DNA of 64,000 nt from Massilia agilis (GTDB lineage: Bacteria; Pseudomonadota; Gammaproteobacteria; Burkholderiales; Burkholderiaceae_D): contig NZ_JANUHB010000002.1 in the NCBI RefSeq assembly GCF_024756255.1, positions 868,001 to 932,000 on the forward strand. The letters run 5' to 3'. The position numbers and the translations under genes are program-made. The notes under the pieces are model-generated. The model was given only the letters and a program-made list of their open reading frames with translations. It ran no database searches and was not told the origin of the DNA. Below are positions 10,033 to 18,505 of this stretch, one piece after another (within the stretch, counting starts at the first letter, position 1; the number at the start of each line of letters is the position of its first letter).

Positions 10033-10980
10033 ATGGCGGCCATGCGCATACCCGACGTGATCACGGTTGGCGAAGCAATGGCCCTGCTGATCGCCCGCGA
10101 GCCCGGCCCGCTGGAGGCGGTGCGCGAATTCGAGCGCGCCACCGCGGGGGCCGAGCTAAATGTGGCGGTGGGCCTGTCCCGGCTCGGCCTTCGGGTTGGC
10201 TATATCAGCAGCCTGGGCGCGGACAGCCTGGGCCGCCACCTGCGCAACTTCATGCAAGCGGAAGGGCTGGACCTGCGCTGCCTGCGCACCGACGAACGCT
10301 ACCCGACCGGCTTCATGCTCAAGCAGATGGTCAGCGACGGCAGCGATCCGCAGGTCGAGTACTTCCGGCGCGGCTCGGCGGCCAGCCACCTGTCGCCCGA
10401 CGACCTGCCGCCGGAGGGCAGCGACTATCGCCAGGCCCGGCTGGTCCACCTGACCGGCATCTCGCCGGCACTGTCGTCCGGTTGCCGCGAGCTGGTGTTC
10501 GCGCTGGCGCGCCAGGCACGCGCCGACGGCCGCATGGTCAGCTTCGATCCCAACCTGCGGCCAAGCCTGTGGCCCTCGCAGGCGGCGATGATCGAAACCC
10601 TGACCGCGCTGGCCGCCCACGCGGACCTGGTGATGCCCGGCTTGTCGGAAGGCCGCTTGCTGACCGGCCGCGAACGCCCTGCCGACATCGCCGATCACTA
10701 CCTCGCGCACGGCGCGCGCATGGTGGTGGTCAAGCTGGGACCGGAAGGCGCCTGGGTCGCCAGCGATCGGTACACCGGGGTCGTGCCCGGCGTGCCGGTG
10801 CAAAACGTGGTTGACACCGTCGGCGCCGGCGACGGTTTTGCGGTGGGCGTCATCAGCGGCCTGCTGGACGGCCTGCCGATCGAGGCGGCAGCCGCGCGCG
10901 GCAACGCGATCGGCGCGCGCGTGGTGCAGTTCCGGGGCGATTGCGAAGGCCTGCCCACCAGGCAGCAGCTGGGCCTGTAG
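10033..10980 (+). CDS. kdgK: 2-dehydro-3-deoxygluconokinase (PfkB family)
   Basis: A 315-residue ribokinase-fold sugar kinase. The N-terminal block ITVGEAMALL and AGAELNVAVGLSRLG, the mid-protein FDPNLRPSLW and the C-terminal signature VDTVGAGDGFAVG (about 258-270, catalytic Asp in GAGD) are typical of KDG kinases. It would phosphorylate KDG to KDPG for Entner-Doudoroff cleavage. ATG 10033 abuts the lyase stop; ATG 10042 is an equally good alternative. FDPNLRPSLW supports KDG kinase over fructokinase or ribokinase. Confidence 0.87.
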   Translation: MAAMRIPDVITVGEAMALLIAREPGPLEAVREFERATAGAELNVAVGLSRLGLRVGYISSLGADSLGRHLRNFMQAEGLDLRCLRTDERYPTGFMLKQMVSDGSDPQVEYFRRGSAASHLSPDDLPPEGSDYRQARLVHLTGISPALSSGCRELVFALARQARADGRMVSFDPNLRPSLWPSQAAMIETLTALAAHADLVMPGLSEGRLLTGRERPADIADHYLAHGARMVVVKLGPEGAWVASDRYTGVVPGVPVQNVVDTVGAGDGFAVGVISGLLDGLPIEAAAARGNAIGARVVQFRGDCEGLPTRQQLGL

Positions 10981-11015
10981 CACATACAAGAATGAAGAAC
11001 AGATGGAGACCAGGC

Positions 11016-12296
11016 ATGAATACAAACACGATCAAGGGCCTGCGATGGCTGGTGATCACGCTCGTGGCCATTGCCACGATCATCAACTACATCGACCGCT
11101 CCGCCCTGGCCGTCATGTGGCCCGGCATCGCGTCGGACCTGGGCATGGACAAGCGCGACTACGCCAACATCCTGTCGGTGTTCCTGGTCGGTTACGCGGT
11201 CGGCCAGTCGCTGTTCGGCAAACTGTTTGACGCGCTGGGCACGCGCATCGGCTTCCTGCTGTCGATCCTGCTCTGGTCCGGCGCCATCGCCCTGCACTTC
11301 ATGGCACGCTCGGCCATGTCGTTCGGCTTCTTCCGGGTGCTGCTGGGCGTGGGCGAAGCGGGCAACTGGCCCGGCGCCACCAAGGCCATCGCCGAATGGT
11401 TCCCCGTGCGCGAACGCGCGCTGGGACAAGGCATCTTCGGAGCCGGCGCCTCGCTCGGTTCGGTCATCGCGCCGCCGCTGGTCGCGGCCCTGTATGCCTG
11501 GGTAGGCTGGAAGAGCACCTTCCTCCTGACCGGCGCGCTGGGCTTCATCTGGATCGTGCCCTGGCTGATCCTGTACAAATCCGGCCCCGGCGCCCATCCG
11601 TGGATCAGCGCGGAAGAACGCGCCTACATCCTGGAAGGCCAGCGCGCCGCGACGGCGCAGGACGCCCGCCACCACGACTACGTGCCGACGCTGGGCCAGC
11701 TGCTGCGCCACCGCCAGAGCTGGGGCGTGATCGCCGCGCGCTTCTTCATCGATCCCGTGTGGTGGCTGTTCGTCAGCTGGCTGCCCTTGTACCTGAACGA
11801 GCGCTTCCACTTCGACGTCAAGCAGATCGGCATGTTCGGCTGGGTGCCGTATGTCGGCGCCGCGCTGGGTGCCCTGCTGGGGGGCTGGCTGTGCGGGCGG
11901 CTGCTCGAACGCGGCTGGTCCGTCAACCGTGCGCGCAAGCTGGTGATCGGCGCGGGCCTGGTCATCATGCTGCCGGCCCTGCTGCTGAGCGCCGCCGCCG
12001 AAACACCCCTGCTGGCCGTGCTGTCGATCGGCGTGATCCTGTTCGGCTTCCAGGCCGCGATCACCAATATCCAGACTTTGCCCAGCGATTTCTTCTCCGG
12101 GAAAACCGTCGGCACGCTGGCCGGCTTGAGCGGCACGTCGGCGGTCCTGGGCGTCATCATCTGCATGCAGCTGGTGCCGGAGCTGACGGCTGGCGGCAAC
12201 TACACGCCGTTTTTCGTGCTGGGAGCGCTGCTGCTGCCCCTGGTTTTCATATCGCTCTGGCTGGGCGGCACCGTCGCCCGCGTCCGGGCACCTTGA
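11016..12296 (+). CDS. MFS transporter, hexuronate (ACS/ExuT-like) type
   Basis: A 426-residue inner-membrane protein with about 12 hydrophobic segments. The first block, ATIINYIDRSALAVMWPGI, is the hallmark of anion:cation symporters such as ExuT. A helix-2/3 loop GKLFDALGTRIGF and an ANWPGATKA-like GEAGNWPGATKAIAEWFP block also fit. I start at ATG 11016 (MNTNTIKG), with GGAG 8-11 nt upstream; an earlier in-frame ATG gives a polar N-terminus and overlaps kdgK. It probably brings monomeric or unsaturated uronates into the cytoplasm. Confidence 0.88.
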   Translation: MNTNTIKGLRWLVITLVAIATIINYIDRSALAVMWPGIASDLGMDKRDYANILSVFLVGYAVGQSLFGKLFDALGTRIGFLLSILLWSGAIALHFMARSAMSFGFFRVLLGVGEAGNWPGATKAIAEWFPVRERALGQGIFGAGASLGSVIAPPLVAALYAWVGWKSTFLLTGALGFIWIVPWLILYKSGPGAHPWISAEERAYILEGQRAATAQDARHHDYVPTLGQLLRHRQSWGVIAARFFIDPVWWLFVSWLPLYLNERFHFDVKQIGMFGWVPYVGAALGALLGGWLCGRLLERGWSVNRARKLVIGAGLVIMLPALLLSAAAETPLLAVLSIGVILFGFQAAITNIQTLPSDFFSGKTVGTLAGLSGTSAVLGVIICMQLVPELTAGGNYTPFFVLGALLLPLVFISLWLGGTVARVRAP

Positions 12297-12306
12297 GGAG
12301 CCAAGA

Positions 12307-13059
12307 ATGAAGAGGACCTTCACCACCGCCCTGCTGCTGGCCATTGCATTGGCCGCCGGCCCCACGTACGCGCAAGCCCCGTCCAGGCTCAGCGCCTCGG
12401 AAGCCTTCGAAAAGCAGGACAACGGCGTGTTCCTGAAAAAGCACGCCAGCTTCCTGGAACGCGGCAAGAGCCCGATAGGCCTGCTGTTCGTGGGCGACTC
12501 CATCACTGAGCGCTGGCGCGTCGCGCCGCACATCTGGGACCACTATTACGGCAAGTACCAGCCAGCCAATTTCGGCATCGGCGGCGACCGCACGCAAAAC
12601 GTGATCTGGCAGATCGAACACGGCGAGCTCGATGGCCTGTCGCCCAAGGTCACGGTACTGATGCTCGGGACGAACAACAGCCTCGATTACACGGCCGACG
12701 AAATCGCCGCCGCCGACCGCAAGATCGTCGGCATGATCCGCGCCAGGCTGCCGAACACGAAGATCCTCGTCCTTGGCATTTTCCCGCGCGGCCCGCGCAA
12801 TGCCAAGGGAGGCCCGGTCACGCCGGAGCTGGTCGACGAGGCGGCCAGGCGCATGAAGACCATCACGGCGGTCAACCAGCAGCTGGCCCGGCTGGACGAC
12901 GGCAAGTCCATTCGCTACCTCGACATCACGCCGGTCTTCCTGGGCCAGGACGGGCGCATTCCGAACTCGATCATGCCGGACCAGCTGCATCCGGGCCCCG
13001 CGGGCTACCAGCTGTGGGCCGACGCCATGCAGCCGCTGCTTGAAAGTATGCTCAAATGA
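12307..13059 (+). CDS. SGNH/GDSL-type esterase, exported; probable sugar O-deacetylase
   Basis: A 250-residue protein with a Sec signal (TTALLLAIALAAGPTYAQA). The SGNH blocks are readable: block I GDSITERW (nucleophile Ser), block II with Gly in NFGIGGDRTQNV, block III GTNN (Asn) and block V DQLHPGPAGY (Asp and His). This pattern is that of carbohydrate esterases and PAF-acetylhydrolase-like hydrolases. Its 4-nt overlap with a lyase gene suggests it strips acetyl groups from the polymer, as bacterial alginates carry O-acetyl groups on mannuronate. The activity class is well supported; the acetyl-uronan substrate is inference. Confidence 0.85.
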   Translation: MKRTFTTALLLAIALAAGPTYAQAPSRLSASEAFEKQDNGVFLKKHASFLERGKSPIGLLFVGDSITERWRVAPHIWDHYYGKYQPANFGIGGDRTQNVIWQIEHGELDGLSPKVTVLMLGTNNSLDYTADEIAAADRKIVGMIRARLPNTKILVLGIFPRGPRNAKGGPVTPELVDEAARRMKTITAVNQQLARLDDGKSIRYLDITPVFLGQDGRIPNSIMPDQLHPGPAGYQLWADAMQPLLESMLK

Positions 13060-13802
13060 AGGCCGTCGCCTGTGCGCTCCTGTCCTGCGCAGTGAGCGCT
13101 GCCGCGCAGGATTACACCCCGCAGTCCACGCTGGAACGCCTGTTTGACCTGGAAGGCAAGCCACCCTACCGCGCCCCGGGAACACTGGTATTCAGCGCGC
13201 TCGAGTCGAAATACGACTCCGGTCATGGGCACGGCTACCGCAACGAACTGAAGATCGCCGACCGCCTGCGCCACAGCGCCGCCCAAACGCGCGAACACTT
13301 CTCTGCCCGCGTCACGCCATCGCTGCCGGACGGCGCCAAGTCCATCGTCGCCCAGTACCACGCAGTGGGCCTGGATACCATCCTGAAAGTCTATGTGCAA
13401 GACACGTCCGAGCGCAAAGGCCTGGATGGAAAGGCCAACAACGGCGTGTTCGACATCATCGCGCGCATCACGGGCGCCGCCGGCGCGGAGACGGCAACCG
13501 CGCTGGGCACGGTCCGTTCGGGCGAAAGCTTCGATCTCGACATTGCACTGAACGCCGGCCAAGCGCAGGTCACGGTCACCACGGCGGCAGACGGCACCCG
13601 GCAGACCGAGCCCACGCAAGTGAAGCAGGACAGCCGCGCCATCTACTTCAAGTTCGGCGACTACCTGCAGGCGCTGGACCCCGCCACGCAAGCCCATACC
13701 ATCGAGGCGGCCAAGTGGGAGCAGTACTACCAGCAGCAGCACATCACGGCCGAGCACATCACCTTCAGCCACACCGTCTTCGAACGCAGGGAACAACCAT
13801 GA
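13056..13802 (+). CDS. Jelly-roll polysaccharide lyase (PL7-like), exported
   Basis: A 248-residue protein with a short signal peptide (MKAVACALLSCAVSAAAQ). Three spaced motifs resemble alginate lyase superfamily 2: RNELKI (cf. R-S/N-E-L-R), VAQYH (cf. Q-I/V-H, catalytic His region) and IYFKFGDYLQ (cf. YFKAGxYxQ, catalytic Tyr). This implies an endo-acting beta-jelly-roll lyase for a uronate polymer, with a fold different from the heparinase-type lyase in the same operon. Closely related glucuronan-lyase families have similar motifs, so alginate is likely but not proven. The start ATG overlaps the esterase stop and the stop overlaps the next start, so the three genes are translationally coupled. 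Confidence 0.72.
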   Translation: MKAVACALLSCAVSAAAQDYTPQSTLERLFDLEGKPPYRAPGTLVFSALESKYDSGHGHGYRNELKIADRLRHSAAQTREHFSARVTPSLPDGAKSIVAQYHAVGLDTILKVYVQDTSERKGLDGKANNGVFDIIARITGAAGAETATALGTVRSGESFDLDIALNAGQAQVTVTTAADGTRQTEPTQVKQDSRAIYFKFGDYLQALDPATQAHTIEAAKWEQYYQQQHITAEHITFSHTVFERREQP

Positions 13803-14515
13803 ACACGACCGTATCGCGCGAAACGCTGGCGGCCCTGGCGACGATCGCCACGTCCACCCTCACCACCCTGCTGTACAAGCGCGGCTTGCGCAATGTCTTC
13901 GTGCAGGGCGCGCGTCCGCTCAGGACCGGCCAGCGCATGGTCGGCCCGGCCTACACGCTGCGCTACATCCCCGCGCGCGAGGACCTGGACGGCGTGGACG
14001 CCTTCCTCGACCCGCGCCATCCGCAGCGCGTGGCGGTCGAGGAGATTCCGGAAGGCGCCGTGCTGGTGATGGACTGCCGGGGCGACACGACGGTGGCGTC
14101 GGCCGGCAGCATCCTCGCCACCCGCATGCAGGTGCGCGGCGTGGCCGGCATCGTCACCGACGGCGGCCTGCGCGACGCCACCAGCATCGCCGCGCTCCAG
14201 ATACCGGCATGGTGCTCCGGCCCCTCCGCGCCGACCAACCTCATACGCCACCATGCGCTTGACATCAATGCGCCGATCGGCTGCGGCGGCGTACCCATCT
14301 ACCCTGGCGATATCATGGTCGGCGACGATGACGGCGTGGTTTGCATCCCGGCCCACCTGGCGGCCGACATCGCGCGTGACGCCGTCGAGATGAACCGCTA
14401 CGAGGAGTTCGTGCTCGAGCGCGTGAGAAACGGGGCCAGCGTCATCGGGCTCTATCCGCTCACCACGGAGGAAAACCGCGCGCTGTACGAGGACTGGCTC
14501 AGGCAGGCATCCTGA
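13799..14515 (+). CDS. RraA-like / HMG-aldolase-family protein
   Basis: A 238-residue member of the RraA/4-hydroxy-4-methyl-2-oxoglutarate aldolase family. It has GPAYTLRYIPAR, a long block ending GIVTDGGLRDATS (the Arg-Asp pair that binds the pyruvate-metal complex in the aldolases) and GCGGVPIYPGDIMVGDDDGV near the C-terminus. As I know the family motif, an acidic residue follows R-D-x2; here it is Ser. I start at ATG 13799, overlapping the lyase stop. As last gene of a uronate operon lacking a recognisable KDPG aldolase, it may do a pyruvate-yielding aldol cleavage. That role is speculative; the family assignment is firm. Confidence 0.82.
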   Translation: MNTTVSRETLAALATIATSTLTTLLYKRGLRNVFVQGARPLRTGQRMVGPAYTLRYIPAREDLDGVDAFLDPRHPQRVAVEEIPEGAVLVMDCRGDTTVASAGSILATRMQVRGVAGIVTDGGLRDATSIAALQIPAWCSGPSAPTNLIRHHALDINAPIGCGGVPIYPGDIMVGDDDGVVCIPAHLAADIARDAVEMNRYEEFVLERVRNGASVIGLYPLTTEENRALYEDWLRQAS

Positions 14516-14577
14516 GGCGGAAGGACAGCACGCCAGGATTGCGTGCCAACGCCCGGCTTGTGTAAGATCGCCCCACC

Positions 14578-14901
14578 ATGAGCAACCAAGCCGACAATCC
14601 CTGCCTGTCGTGCGGCGCCTGCTGCATGACCTACCGCGTCTCGTTCTACTGGGCCGAAGCGGACGAGCGCGGCCTGCCCTCGTCCATGGTCGAACGCGTC
14701 ACCCCGCACATCTCCTGCATGGCCGGCACCAACGCCAGCAGCCCGCGCTGCGTTGCGCTGGGCGCCGGCACGGGTGGCCCGATGGCCTGCGGCGTGTACC
14801 AACAGCGGCCGGGCCCGTGCCGCGAGGTGCAGCCGGGTGACGACAAATGCCAGCGCGCCCGCGCCCGCCACGGCCTGGCGCCCCTGGCCGGCACGATTTA
14901 A
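14578..14901 (+). CDS. YkgJ-family cysteine-cluster protein
   Basis: A 107-residue small cytoplasmic protein. The N-terminal CLSCGACC (C-x2-C-x2-CC) defines the YkgJ family, putative zinc or iron-sulfur chelating proteins. Further cysteines occur in HISCMAG, RCVALG, MACGVY, GPCREV and DDKCQRA, giving the multi-Cys framework of the family. The biochemical role is not established. It is separated by 62 nt from the RraA-like gene and is not obviously part of the uronate operon. A gap of about 115 nt separates it from wspA. Confidence 0.85.
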   Translation: MSNQADNPCLSCGACCMTYRVSFYWAEADERGLPSSMVERVTPHISCMAGTNASSPRCVALGAGTGGPMACGVYQQRPGPCREVQPGDDKCQRARARHGLAPLAGTI

Positions 14902-15016
14902 CACGGAGCTTACAAAGTCGGCCGCGGCACCGCATATTTGTTGTGCCGTCGCCGCACCGAATGCTTGAGCTGTGCCCGAAAACTGGTACAGTCGCAGGAT
15001 TCAAGACGGAGCATCC

Positions 15017-16831
15017 ATGCCGAAAAACCTGAGTATCAAGAATAAGCTGACCTTTGGCCTGGGCGCGATGGTCGCCAGCATTCTCTTCCTCCTGGCGCTC
15101 GCGCTGCACAACTTCCGCAGCCTGTCCGAAGCCGACGACTGGAACCGCCACACGCTAGAAGTGCTGCTCGAAGCGAACCACGTCGCCACCTCCGTACTGC
15201 AGGTACAGACTTCCACCCGCGGCTTCCTGCTCACCAGCGACGAAAGCCTGGTCGAGCCGATCACGGCGGAATACCGCAAGGCGATCGACCACCTGACCCG
15301 CGCCATTGCCCTCACCGCCGATAACCCCGGCCAGCAGGCGCGCCTGAAGCAGCTGCAGCCGGTGCTGGACAAATGGATGGACGACGCCATCCTGCCGCAG
15401 ATCGAGCGCACCCGCACCGCGGCAAAGGCCGGCCGCTTGCCGGACGCCACCGGCACCTACAACGCGGTGCTGTCCGGCGCGCGCACGGTCGCCTCGTTAC
15501 GCGAGATCATCCGCCAGGTCGAGACCGAGGAGCAGCGCCTGATGGCGATCCGCACCCGCAACGCCGAGGAAGTCGAAGCGCAGATGGCCCTGTCCCTGTG
15601 GCTCGGCGGCGCCGTGACGATCGTGCTGGCCGTGCTGATCGCATGGGGCCTGCTGCGCGCCCTCGCCCTGCCGCTGCAGCGCCTGACCGGCGCCGCGCGT
15701 GAAATCGCCGCCGGCAACCAGGCGGCGCGCGCCGAGGTGAACTCCAACGACGAACTGGGCCAGGTCGCCCTTGAATTCAACCGCATGGCGCAGGCCATCG
15801 AGGACAGCCAGGCCAAGGAACAGGCCAGCACGCGCGAACTGCGCGCGAAGGTGGACGCGCTGCTCGGCGCCGTGTCGCGCGCCGCGTCCGGCGACCTGAC
15901 CGGGGGCACGGCGATCCGCGGCAGCGACGCCATCGGGCGTTTGGGCGAAGGCCTGGACACCATGTTCAACAACCTGCGCAGCCTGATCAACAACGTGCAG
16001 GCCGCCGGCATCCAGGTCACCACCTCGGCCACCCAGATCGCCGCCGCCGCGCGCCAGCAGGAAGCGACCGGCGTCGAACAGGCCCAGACCAGCGTCGAGA
16101 TCCTGTCCACCACGCGCGAGATCGAGGCCAACACCTCGCAGCTGCTGCGCACGATGGAAGAAGCCACCACCGTGGCCGAATCGACCACCAGCGCCACCGC
16201 GGGCGCCCAGGACAACCTGCAGCGCATGGACCAAACCATGCAGAACATGGTGGCGGCAACCGATTCGATCACCGCCAAGCTGGCCGCCCTGTCCGAAAAG
16301 GCGAACAACATCAACAGCGTGCTCACCACCATCACCAAGGTGGCGGACCAGACCAACATCCTGTCGCTGAACGCGGCGATCGAGGCCGAGCGTGCGGGCG
16401 AGGCCGGGCGCGGCTTTGCCGTGGTGGCCACCGAGATCCGGCGCCTGGCCGACCAGACCTCGGTGTCGACCTGGGACATCGAACAGATGCTCAAGGAGAT
16501 GCAGTCGGCGGTATCGGCCAGCGTCATGGGCATGGACAAGTTCTCCGAAGAGATCCGCCGCAGCGTCGGCGAGGCGCGCCAGGTCGCCCTCCAGCTTGGC
16601 TCGGTGATGGAACAGGTGCGCCAGCTCACGCCGCGCTTCGACTTGGTGCTGCAGGGGATGCAGTCGCAGGCGGTTGGCGCGCAGCAGATTACCGAAACCA
16701 TGATGCAGCTCTCGGACGCCACCCAGCAGACGGTCGATTCGCTCAAGGCCACCAGCGAGGCGGTGCACGAGCTGCAGTACGCCGCCGGCGAATTGCAGTC
16801 GTCGGTCGCGAATTTTTCGGTGAGCGCCTGA
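15017..16831 (+). CDS. wspA: WspA-type methyl-accepting chemotaxis receptor
   Basis: A 604-residue membrane receptor of the Wsp surface-sensing system. TM1 (FGLGAMVASILFLLALAL), a helical periplasmic sensor with a CHASE3-like motif (QTSTRGFLLTSDESLVEPI), TM2 near residues 195-215, HAMP, then a long coiled signalling domain with the hairpin tip NILSLNAAIEAERAGEAGRG. There is no C-terminal CheR/CheB pentapeptide. I start at ATG 15017 (MPKNLSIKNK), with a GGAG just upstream; the in-frame start at 14972 adds an unlikely N-terminus. It heads a seven-gene run in exact wspABCDEFR order, which decides the name. Confidence 0.92.
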   Translation: MPKNLSIKNKLTFGLGAMVASILFLLALALHNFRSLSEADDWNRHTLEVLLEANHVATSVLQVQTSTRGFLLTSDESLVEPITAEYRKAIDHLTRAIALTADNPGQQARLKQLQPVLDKWMDDAILPQIERTRTAAKAGRLPDATGTYNAVLSGARTVASLREIIRQVETEEQRLMAIRTRNAEEVEAQMALSLWLGGAVTIVLAVLIAWGLLRALALPLQRLTGAAREIAAGNQAARAEVNSNDELGQVALEFNRMAQAIEDSQAKEQASTRELRAKVDALLGAVSRAASGDLTGGTAIRGSDAIGRLGEGLDTMFNNLRSLINNVQAAGIQVTTSATQIAAAARQQEATGVEQAQTSVEILSTTREIEANTSQLLRTMEEATTVAESTTSATAGAQDNLQRMDQTMQNMVAATDSITAKLAALSEKANNINSVLTTITKVADQTNILSLNAAIEAERAGEAGRGFAVVATEIRRLADQTSVSTWDIEQMLKEMQSAVSASVMGMDKFSEEIRRSVGEARQVALQLGSVMEQVRQLTPRFDLVLQGMQSQAVGAQQITETMMQLSDATQQTVDSLKATSEAVHELQYAAGELQSSVANFSVSA

Positions 16832-16838
16832 GCAGCCG

Positions 16839-17297
16839 ATGAAGGTACTGGTGTTCCACATCGGCCGCGAGCGCTTCGCCTTGCCCCTGGCGCTGGTGAC
16901 GCGTGTGCTGCCGGTGGCGCAGCTGGCGCGCCTGCCGCTCGCGCCGGACTATGTGGCGGGCCTGCTGGACCTGCACGGCGAGCCGGTCCCGGTGGTGGAC
17001 CTGTCGCGCCTTGCCGGCCACACGCCGGACGCGGTGCGCTACGACACGCGCTTCCTGCTGGTCGATTACCCGGCGCCGGGTGGCGCGATGAAAAAGCTGG
17101 CGCTCAAGGCTGAACGCGTGTCCGGCGTCGAAACGCTGGACGAGGCCCGCCTTGCGCCCAGCGGCGTGGCCGCCGCGCCCTTCCTCGGCGTGGTCGCAAG
17201 TAGCGAGCGCGGCATGCTGCAATTGGTGGACATCGACGCGCTGCTGCCTGAGCACGTGCGCGCCCTGCTGTTCCAGCCCGAGGGAGAGGCCGCATGA
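16839..17297 (+). CDS. wspB: WspB, CheW-like coupling protein
   Basis: A 152-residue single CheW domain (KVLVFHIGRERFALPLALV, GLLDLHGEPVPVVDLSRLAG). It would link the WspA receptor to the WspE kinase. The gene starts 7 nt after wspA and its stop overlaps the wspC ATG by 4 nt. It is short and domain-only, as expected of WspB. Confidence 0.9.
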   Translation: MKVLVFHIGRERFALPLALVTRVLPVAQLARLPLAPDYVAGLLDLHGEPVPVVDLSRLAGHTPDAVRYDTRFLLVDYPAPGGAMKKLALKAERVSGVETLDEARLAPSGVAAAPFLGVVASSERGMLQLVDIDALLPEHVRALLFQPEGEAA

Positions 17298-18505
17298 ACG
17301 CGCACGATATCCTGCTGCGCGAGACCGGGCTGGACCTGGACGCGGCCACGCTCGAGCGCGCGCTGCGCGAGCGCATGGAGAGCCTCGGTGTCGCCACCCG
17401 CGCCGAATACCTGGCACTGCTGGCCGGGCCCGAGCTGCACGAGCTGGCCGAGCTGGTGGTGGTCCCGGAATCGTGGATGTTCCGCGACCCGGCCGCGTTC
17501 AAGGCCGCGGTGTCGCACGTGACCGCCCAGCTGGCGCGCCACCCGGGCCACGTGGCGCGCATCCTGTCGGTCCCCTGCGCCGGCGGCGAGGAGCCGTATT
17601 CGATGGCGATGGCGCTGCACGACGCCGGCGTGCCGCCCGCATCCTGGCGCATCGACGCGATCGACCTGTCGGCCGCCTCGGTTGCCCGTGCCCGCGCCGG
17701 CCACTACACGCGCAACGCCTTTCGCGGCGCCGGCCTTGGCTTCCGCGACCGCCACTTCAGCCAGGACGGCGGCGGCTACCTGCTGCGCGAGGAGATCCGC
17801 GCCCATGTCCACATCAGCCAGGGCAATTTGTTCGCGCTGGACATGGCGACCAACGCCGGGCGCTACGACGTCGTATTCTGCCGCAACCTGCTGATCTACT
17901 TCGACGACGCCGGCATTGCCCGCGCTGCCGATATCCTGGGCCGGCTGCTATCGCATGCCGGCATGCTGCTTGCCGGCCCGGCGGAAGCGCCGGTGCTATG
18001 CCGGCACGGTTTTGCGCAATTGCCGCTGGCCGGCGCGTTCGCGCTGCACAAACAGGGCTGCCCGCCCGCGGTTGCGCCGGCGGCGCGTCCCAGGCAGGGC
18101 TTGCGGACCATTGCGCCGGTTGCGCTCAAGGCGGCACCGCGCCCCACGCCGCCGGCCCCGGCCGAAGCAACTCCCGCCACGCCAGAGCTGCTCGCGCTCG
18201 CGCGCCGGCAGGCCGATGGTGGCCAGCTGCGCGAGGCCGCCGCCACATGCCAGGCCCTGATCGCGCGCACCCCGGACGAGCCGGACGCGCACTTCATCCT
18301 TGGCATGGTGAGCCAGTGCCAGCGCGACGCGCGCAGCGCCGAGCGCCACTTGCGCCACTGCCTGTACCTGGCCCCGCGCCATTACGATGCGCTGTGCGCG
18401 CTGGCGCTGTTGGCCGAGGAGGCGGGCGAGCCGGCGCAGGCGGCGATCTACCGCCAGCGCGCGGCGCGCTCACAAGCAGGCGCTGACGGGAGCCGGGCTG
18501 CATGA
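17294..18505 (+). CDS. wspC: WspC, CheR-type methyltransferase with C-terminal TPR
   Basis: A 403-residue fusion. The N-terminal CheR methyltransferase (about 1-260) has VVPESWMFRDPAAF, the SAM-site PCAGGEEPYSMAM and CRNLLIYFDD. A Pro/Ala-rich linker (about 260-300) leads to a TPR-like tail (about 305-395, with EPDAHFILGMVSQCQRD and AERHLRHCLYLAPRHYDAL). It would methylate glutamates of WspA for adaptation. The TPR tail is the normal WspC layout. Both ends overlap neighbours by 4 nt. Confidence 0.92.
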   Translation: MNAHDILLRETGLDLDAATLERALRERMESLGVATRAEYLALLAGPELHELAELVVVPESWMFRDPAAFKAAVSHVTAQLARHPGHVARILSVPCAGGEEPYSMAMALHDAGVPPASWRIDAIDLSAASVARARAGHYTRNAFRGAGLGFRDRHFSQDGGGYLLREEIRAHVHISQGNLFALDMATNAGRYDVVFCRNLLIYFDDAGIARAADILGRLLSHAGMLLAGPAEAPVLCRHGFAQLPLAGAFALHKQGCPPAVAPAARPRQGLRTIAPVALKAAPRPTPPAPAEATPATPELLALARRQADGGQLREAAATCQALIARTPDEPDAHFILGMVSQCQRDARSAERHLRHCLYLAPRHYDALCALALLAEEAGEPAQAAIYRQRAARSQAGADGSRAA

